A DNA stretch of 64,000 nt from Rhynchopus sp. YZ270_cl-10 (Eukaryota; Euglenozoa; Diplonemea; Diplonemida; Diplonemidae). A program made the translations under genes and the position numbers. Shown here piece after piece: positions 57,152 through 64,000 of this stretch. Numbering within the stretch: the first letter of the stretch is position 1; every line of letters begins with the position of its first letter. The DNA lies in NCBI GenBank assembly GCA_964035575.1, contig OZ037874.1, positions 1,178,001 to 1,242,000 on the forward strand, read 5' to 3'. The notes below the pieces were generated by a model. That model did not search any database. It saw nothing but the letters and a program-made list of their open reading frames with translations, and was not told the origin of the DNA.

Positions 57152-58782
57152 CAGACCTGACGCTAAACAGTTATGAAAATCGCACTTTTTGGGCTTGGAA
57201 TTCGGGTTTTTTTTTTACACAGGCATCCGGGGCGTTTTTCGACCCTGGTCCATGGTGGTGAAAATCGTGTTTTTATTTTAGCCCACATTACGTTTTGAAC
57301 AAAATAAAACAAAAACAAAAACAAAAATTTTGTTTTGACTAAATCGCAGATCTGCATTGTACCCCTACCGGTGCCGTTGTCCAAATCACAAACACCAAGG
57401 AATAATTCCGTGAGCTTCCCTGTCGCATGGCAGAGGCCACTTAACACAGTAGGCGGCCACTTCATCCTCTCCATAGGACGTTCCATCCACCGTGCAAAAC
57501 AGCTGCTAGCACATTTTCAACTTACCTTCCTTCACCCCCCTGTAAGGGTAACCGTAGGTGAAGTAAGGTATAGTATTGAAATCGATGTGGGGGGGGAGTA
57601 AAGGGTCAATTTTACAAAACCAGATTTTGAGGAAAATTTTAGCCAAAAATGGGCCCCACGTATAAGGAACCGGGCTCATATTTCTCAAAATTTAAGTGAT
57701 CAAAAAATTGTCCAATTTTCGAGATTGACCCCACCACTGCACGGGCGGAGCCCAAAAATGCAAATAAGGACCCTTTTTAATTTGTTCTCTTGAAATGTGT
57801 AATTTCATGTTTTCGCGAAAAAAATAACAACTGATCCTACAAGGGTTGAAGGAAGGTGGTTGAAAACAACAATAACAACAAGGACAAGTAATTGCTAAGG
57901 AAAAACGGGTGTGCTGTGGAAAACTCCGCGCGATTTTCGAAACCACCGTAGCATCCTGGCGATTTGCTGGAGGTGCTGATGCGCCTGGTGTGATCGATGT
58001 GTTGTAGTCTGTGCATTCTGTGTTCCTTCCGCACTGCTCCAACGACGACGACAATGTGGGGAGCCTGTGGGCAAAAACGAGCTGGACCACGCCGAGCCTG
58101 CCGAGCGGGCGTCCAACAACGCTATCGAGCAGATGGTGCTGGACGAAGAGGACAGCCCCCCTTCTTGAACGTTTCAGATGCTGGCGTGCCAGTGGGTCTG
58201 GCAGCGTACGAAGAGCGTTAGCATACCTGCAGAAGAGCAGAATGCTGGGCGTGTTGTAGATTATTTCTACAGGATGGAGTTCCACACCACACCCCGTTTT
58301 TTTTCCGATAGCAATTACTTGTTTTTTTTTGACTCGTGTAACAGTGTAGAGTCGCACAACAGACGCAATGACCTTCTGCTTCGTCCCGGTGTACCTCCCC
58401 TTGTCGGCAGCGTGCGTTTTCGATGCTTCGATTCTGTACTGTGTTCTGTACTCTTCGATTCTGTGTACGTCTTCGATTTCTTCGATTCCGCAAGATGGTG
58501 GCGCCTCTGCGCTGTAGCATTAGGTGCTCTATCCATCTTCACCCCATTCAGAAAATTCAAGCCTTGGCTGTTTCCCATGCATGTTGCTCCTCACTAAGCG
58601 AATCCAATCGCCTTCCCACGTGCAAAACCCTCAGAATTTCTCGTAAAAAAAGGGGGAAAAAAATGGACTAAGTACAAAGCCTTAGGGCGACATTGTGTAC
58701 AGATCCTACCTCGGTAGGTGATTGTCGATACAACAAAATGGACTTCTCAAGAATTCCACTACGCGGTTTAGCAACAGGCCAG
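57152..58782. mobile_element. Insertion in the 3' flank of gene E, possible DNA element
   Basis: The flank is continuous in A-C but split here by about 1.63 kb. The ends are weakly inverted (CAGACCTGACGCTAAAC versus CTGGCCTGTTGCTAAAC, 13 of 17). No clean target duplication. Inside: a reversed dispersed-repeat copy (57685-57765) and a GC-rich coding-like stretch near 58040-58167 (frame QRRRQCGEPVGKNELDH... to ...LDEEDSPPS stop) that may be a gene fragment. Confidence 0.45.
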
Positions 58783-59945
58783 ACACCCCGCCTCTGTTTT
58801 ATTTTTGCCATGTGTGACCCAAAAATAAAGTGAATATAAACGAGGGCTTACCTGCATCCACCTTTTTAGAAGATGTGTTCTGTGGTGTCAACACAGGCTT
58901 TCATCTTTGCAAAGCATTCTTTTTGCCCATAAAATGGTGTGATTAACAATAAAAAGTCTTCTTATTTTCCCTTTGTTGTTTTCGCACACACTTTTGTATT
59001 TTAAACCCCTCGCATACCCTTCCGCCCTTTTGTTGTTGTCACTAAATAATATGCCCCATTCCCTCTTATTTAAGAGAGCGTCTTGGTTCAGCCTTAACTC
59101 TGCAGCCTGAAGAATAAAACAAACAATGGAGCACATCTTCGTCATGTGTACTGCTGCTGCAATAAAGATGCAACTCAGCGGTACCATGATCTGGTGTTTT
59201 TTCCCCCCTTTGCACTTTCGTTGACTTACCCCCCACTATGCAAGTGCCCTTTTCCATCCCTTTGACACATGTGTTGGTGACGCGAAGATGAACAGCACAA
59301 TTTGATATTTTAGTGCTGCGCCATGTATACCTACACTCACATCCCCCACACTCACAAAGAGGCACAACCAGGGAACATATTATTTCACTTGTACAAAATC
59401 AATGAGTGAAACATTATTTCACTGTTCTGAAGTGCCTGAACCAGAAATCAGTGTTTTGTAATCGGTGTTATTTCACCCGATTTTGCGGTCATGTAACCGA
59501 CAAAGTATTGTTGCGTGTGAACATTGAAACCGCACTCCTACTTTTCCTTTTTTGTGTGGCTCTACTCCAACCCGCCCCAGAATAGGAAAAGGAAAGGTGG
59601 GGTACGGTGTTCAATTCAATTCAATGATTCAAACGTTTAGAGTCCATATTGTCGTTGTCACACAGTCACAGTCATTGTCGTTTCCCGTTTCTTATTTTGC
59701 AGGAAAAAAGCGACTTTCTGTGCCCATCCTATTTCATTTTGTATCTGAACCCCTCACATACACTTCCCTCCCTAAGGGAACGATTTTGAACCCCAAAACG
59801 AACCCCTTAAACATAGCATACAGCAGAGCTACCCTATTCAGATTCATATCACGAAAGGGGTTGCAGGACTGCATAGTTGGCGTCCACCCCACGGTGGTCA
59901 CATTTTACTGAGATGTTTCTTGAAACTATTACCCCTCCCCCTCCG
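58783..59945. repeat. Right edge of the array: flanks without a gene
   Basis: 58800-59180 is a 3' flank unit, 59524-59625 a reversed MITE-like relative of 50736-50928, 59745-59890 the segment found before gene E. No gene body follows, so the array ends here or a copy was lost. Confidence 0.7.
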
Positions 59946-60049
59946 CAGTGTTCTAAAATACCTGATCTACCCCCCCACCATCCCCCCCCACGTATTCATA
60001 TTAATACGCGTACGTATTAATATGAATCGGTAGATATTTTAGAACGCTG
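59946..60049. mobile_element. About 104-bp hAT-like miniature element
   Basis: TIRs CAGTGTTCTAAAATA / complement with one mismatch (CAGCGTTCTAAAATA). Centre is a palindrome ATTCATATTAATACG-CG-TACGTATTAATATGAAT. CCCCTCCG lies before it and, offset by one base, after it, fitting an 8-bp duplication. Confidence 0.65.
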
Positions 60050-60811
60050 CCCCCTCCGTCCCTTCCCGCTCATGAGCAAAAAAGAGCAAATATAACAAAA
60101 AACCACATAGATAAAGAAAACAAAAAAAAACGAAAGCAAGGAAGAAAACCAGGGGACATTAGTATGCCGGTGTACCGGTGTGGCCACACCGGATAAGCCG
60201 GTGTGGGATTTTGAGGGAAAAAAAGAAAAAAGAAAAAGGCGGATTTTTGAATTTTTTTCTGAATTTTATCTCAAGCGGTAGCCCACAGCTCTACCCTACC
60301 TAGGCCATAGTTTGGCTATAAAAGCGTGCGATTTTATGTCACAATTTTTGAAATGTTGCGTACTGTGGCTTCGCCAGAAAAGTTTTGGTGCCATATATGG
60401 TCAGACAAGGGCGCAGAGGGGAAAGAGTTGTGGATGTCTCTGTCCAAAATGTGTGGGGGAAAAAAAATTGCCTCACACCGGCTTTTTTTTCAAAATCTCA
60501 AACTACTAATGTCCCCTGAAGAAAACCAGTGGGGGGCGGGCAATAAAACTCCCTGCCACACTGCTTCATCAGCGCAAAAGTGGCGAGAGTGAATACCAAG
60601 TAAAAAAAAACCCCCCTCCATGAAACCTTCCTAGTTCCTGAAAACAGAGCACAAAACACTTTTCAAAAAATAAAACCATTTTTTTTTTTCAAAACCCCCT
60701 CCCCTTTCTAGCTCCTGACAGACAAAAATACACAAAACTTTCTTTCCTCCTCCTCCTCCTCCTCCTCCCCTTCCCCCTACCCACCAATCTCTCAATTTTT
60801 TTTTTTTCCAA
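60050..60811. other. Spacer and leader of the ELAPOR-like gene
   Basis: Palindrome CCGGTGTGGCCACACCGG near 60175. A CTC/CCT-rich run (60746-60772) and poly-T lie just before the ATG, typical of leaders in this window. No other gene seen. Confidence 0.55.
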
Positions 60812-63800
60812 ATGAAAGTCGTTGCTATTGTGCTGCTTGCAGCACATCTTTGTAATACCGAAAGGATCTGCGACACCCAGGACCTTGTTGTTACCCTTAG
60901 CGACTGCGACGCGACGACGCAGACACGCACCGCGCATTTCCGTCTACCCGAATTTCCTTCTTGCAGAGCAGAAGGGTTTACTCCATTTGAGGTAATTTAC
61001 AATGGATGTACCTGCAGCTCTGAGGATTTCAGCACCGTTCATGGGGACTGCTCCCCGCAACAAACCTCCGATTTCAGAATGTCCCCTTCCCCCGGATGCG
61101 CCGCATCCCCTCTCCAGACCGCTCTCTGCCCAAGCAACGATGGGACCAACTGCGGAACCACCGTCTGCCCATGCTCCTGGGAGGATATGTCAGAAGCGTT
61201 CACACCGTGCGATGAGGCAACCCGAACAAAACGGAGGATATCCTTCTGGAAAAATCGATGTGAACCGGGGGACATCAAATTGCGTGCACCTTCAGAACGG
61301 ATTCCTTGTGATACAGAATGTGCAGAAGGGGAGTACATGCCGCCTTTGACTAATGAATGTGTCACGTGCCCTGAAGGACAGACTGCAGGGCTTGCAGTCT
61401 CTTACGCACCACCGTGGACGGTGCTTCCTAATGCATTTTATGCGCACTGCAGTGGAAAGTCTCGATGTGAACATTGGAAGCTAGAATCGGAGTTTGTAAC
61501 CTCTTCCCCATACATCGGTGCCACCGAGCTGCGGATGTATACTCAGATACGCAGAATTCCCGCCTACGTTACCTTTACGTATCGGATAACGAACAAGGTG
61601 TTGTCAAATGTCGGCAGATTTCTTGTTTTTGTTGACGGAATTTACTCCTTTTCTGCAGAGAAGGAAGTGCCCTGGAGAACAACCTCGATCGATCTGATTG
61701 GGCGCGACGCATGCCTCTGGGAGCTAAAGGTGTCTGTTGGGAAGGAGGTGGTACCGCTCTGTTTAAAGCAGAACCATGTGATTCCTTATAAGCCGGAGCT
61801 TGCGATTCCGCAGAGGTTTGAGGATCTTGGAAACTTTGGGGTTACAACGATTCTTGAAGGGGACGCATGCGCGCAGCTTGCAAAACCATTAATGAAGCTT
61901 CTCGGCCAATCCTGGGTGGTCATCGTGGATGAAATCACCCTCAAAATCGGGACCTGCCGGTGGGATGAATTCCTTTTGAAGGCTGCGGAGCTGAAGGCGT
62001 CTGCTGTTATTCTCATCACAGAGCGTGAATTGGCGTATGAGTGGGGTGCTTCCAGCCTTGCTGTACACACATTGCTTAACATGCCGTTCGCGCATCTGCA
62101 GAGAGCGAATTTGCCAGACCACTTTGATTGGTCGCATATCGGGGATGAAGTGAGCTTTGCGCTGAACAGCTTCTCCCAGGTCGCGGAGGTGCAGTTTTAT
62201 TACGAAAAATTGGTGTCGATTGATAACACTTCTGCGGTGGAGATCCAGAGCGTCGATGTGTTTGGCTCCCAGCTTGCGGCGACAGAGTGTACAGACTGCC
62301 CTGCGGGCACCTTCTCGTCTTCGAAGGATTCGCTTCCATCAGGGTGCACGCGTTGTCCCGAAGGGTACTTCTCCTCCGCAGGCGCCGCAGCGTGCGAACG
62401 CTGTGCACACGGTGTCGCAACACCAGACCGCACCGACTGCATCAACGCAGACTGCTCCGGTGATCTGGACTACAAAATGGCGGTCGGAGAATGCCACACG
62501 ATCAGGGTAGAGAGCTGCGAAGGAGTAGAAGCATGTGAATGCCAGATCTTCGATTTGTGTAAGAAGTACCGTAGAACGGTGTCATTTTCGTCGGTATGAT
62601 GTTTTAAATGCCGCTATTTCCCCCCGAAAAATATGCAACTTTTTTGTTAAAATCACATCCTTTTCACACACCCCCCCAGTTTTTGGACCCTACCCTTTTT
62701 TATTTTACAATAAAAGCTCCTCCCTCTCAGGGCAACTGTTTTCTTTTTTCCAGCGTTTTTTGGTGACGTTTTCCCTGAAAAATACCATTTAATTTCATCA
62801 ACTCAACTCAACCCCCTTCTTACAGCCCTGCGACCCCTTCATGAACCTGACCACCAGCCCTGCCTCACAGCTCATCCCCTGCTCCAGCTGTCCACGTGGT
62901 GAGTACCGCCACTCTGTTGAGAAATGTACCTCATGCGCCGTAGGGTCTCGCTCCGTCCCTCTTGGCAACAGCGGTGCAGTCGTATCCCACGAGACGGGGT
63001 GTGCCCCTTGTCCACATGGCGTGCTTCCTGCTGCAGAGTACCCTGCTGATCGTGAGTGGGTCGCCGGAACCGATGGGGCACTGTGCTTTTCGAGGGACGC
63101 ATGCCCCTGGCAGAAACGGTGCCACCACGGGTCTGACGCAACCTGCTTCGTTGCCACCTTTGCTGATGGGGGCAACTCGAGCAGTGCGGTGTCTCTCTTG
63201 GCGGGGGATGGGCTGCACTCTGTTTCGCAGGCGACACAACAACTTGCATTTGAAACCATTTTCTTGCCACATCTAGGTACCGCATCCTTCGCCTTCTCTG
63301 TCGAAGGCAGAGACAACATCGAGGCAGATGTGGTCTCCGTCCGCTTCTCCGTCTACTCTCACGAGCAAGACGCAGAAGTATATGCAGTAGAAAACATTTT
63401 GCTTTTAGGGCTAAATGGCATAGGAACGGACTCCATCATAGTAACCACACCACTCCTCTCCGGACGCAACCGGCTAACCTGGGAGTACACAAAAAAGGCA
63501 AAAACCGCGACCGATGTACTGTTTTCCTTAAAGAGTTTGAATCTCATTGGAGTGGCGGATGGAGGTTCTGATGTTTGCCTTGAAAAATGCCCGCCCGGGG
63601 CGGAGTGTAGTTCTGACTCTCACCCCGCACCTTGCCCCCCAGGAACTGCGAGGGGTGAAGGGCAGGCGTCCTGCACTATCTGCGAGGATGGGTTTTACAG
63701 CAGTGGGTTTGGGGCGACGGAGTGCAAGGCGTGCCCGGAGTACCTCAAATCTGCGGAGGGGAGGGAGCGGTGTGTTGCAGATGGATGCAAAGTGGCGCTT

Positions 63801-64000
63801 TCTGTGAATGGTACGGCAGTAGAGTATTCCTTGGTTCTAGGGAACACCAGCGATTTTATGGCGATCAACGAGGATGCTCAGAGCGACGGCGCACCAGGAA
63901 GCAAAAGAAAGGTGACCCAAAAGGTCAGCCTCTGCCCGAAGGAGTGGCAGCAGTACGCTGTCCTCAAGGCCTCTGATGAAGCTGTCACGCACACGATTGG
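60812..64000 (+). CDS. ELAPOR1/2 (KIAA1324)-like Cys-rich membrane protein, 3' part outside window
   Basis: Join 60812-62593 and 62826 to beyond 64000; at least 985 residues. Signal peptide MKVVAIVLLAAHLCNTERIC. The Cys-rich order resembles animal ELAPOR proteins, which act in the endosome/autophagy and secretory system: residues about 170-210 read GEYMPPLTNECVTCPEGQ, then a segment with WTVLPNAF, like the GEFLDMKDQSCKPC and DELPHGF blocks of ELAPOR. At about 322-450 lies a segment resembling a protease-associated (PA) domain (IGTCRWDEFLLKAAELKASAVIL). TNFR/EGF-like modules follow (CTDCPAGTFSSS, CTRCPEGYFSSAG). The intron is phase 0: TCG|GTATGA to TTCTTACAG|CCC. Exon 2 continues with CSSCPRGEYRHS, CPPGAECSS, CTICEDGFYSSGFG and the start of an MRH-like stretch. 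The family match is by pattern and needs a profile search. Confidence 0.75.
62594..62825 (+). other. Intron of the ELAPOR-like gene
   Basis: 232-bp phase-0 GT-AG intron, T-rich, acceptor CCCCCTTCTTACAG. The exon 1 frame ends within a few codons of the donor (GTA TGA), and the Cys-rich coding resumes in frame at 62826. Confidence 0.9.

Noticed and set aside
57540-57575. Resemblance of GTAACCGTAGGTGAAG to the 3' end of 18S rRNA
   Set aside because: Match is about 12 bases, with no rRNA sequence around it.
58040-58170. GC-rich frame ending LDEEDSPPS near 58.1 kb
   Set aside because: Coding-like but short, without start or splice partners; mentioned only as a possible fragment inside the insertion.

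Overview
The window looks like nuclear DNA of a single-celled eukaryote (protist). Intergenic DNA is rich in poly-T and poly-A. GT-AG introns are visible. The proteins include a Cyp40-like cyclophilin, a WD40 protein, a B-box protein with a polyglutamine tract, an ABC-class ATPase of the PF09818/MRB1590 type, and secreted or membrane proteins with CUB-like domains and Thr/Pro mucin stalks. I cannot name the species. All eleven genes I can support lie on the + strand. No rRNA, tRNA, CRISPR array or reverse transcriptase was seen.

Layout. 0-14.6 kb is gene-bearing DNA with modest spacers: a partial secreted mucin/CUB-like protein (2-2578), a cyclophilin (4207-5067), a two-exon ABC-class ATPase (6199-8453), a fold-back transposon (9106-10398), a polyQ B-box protein (10751-11794) and a WD40 protein (12630-13748). 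A hAT-like element (14651-17121) carrying a compound satellite separates this from the main attraction.

17.7-56.8 kb is a tandem array of five paralogous type I surface proteins, called A-E here (17704, 33332, 38341, 43818, 53123). Each has a signal peptide, six repeated Cys-bounded CUB-like domains, a Thr/Pro stalk built from about 55-residue (165 bp) repeats, one membrane span and a short tail on a second exon. The tail exon is reached through a tiny intron whose length grows in 9-bp minisatellite steps. Differences between copies concentrate in one loop per domain, just before the last strand; domain 2 is almost invariant. The pattern suggests a recombining, diversifying surface receptor or coat family. 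This is my best candidate for an undescribed system.

The spacers of the array are mosaics of duplicated 5' and 3' flanks. They hold scars of lost gene copies and many non-autonomous DNA elements. Several of these can be delimited to the base because an empty copy of the target site survives elsewhere in the window: a 4.67-kb composite made of three large palindromes plus a hAT-like insert (24048-28720), a TA-target element (29587-30278), a satellite-bearing element (30853-32237) and an element with a 3-bp target duplication (48313-49556). The window ends in a two-exon ELAPOR1/2-like Cys-rich membrane protein gene (60812 to beyond the end). Pieces of a relative of this gene lie in the 5' flanks of array genes B and E.
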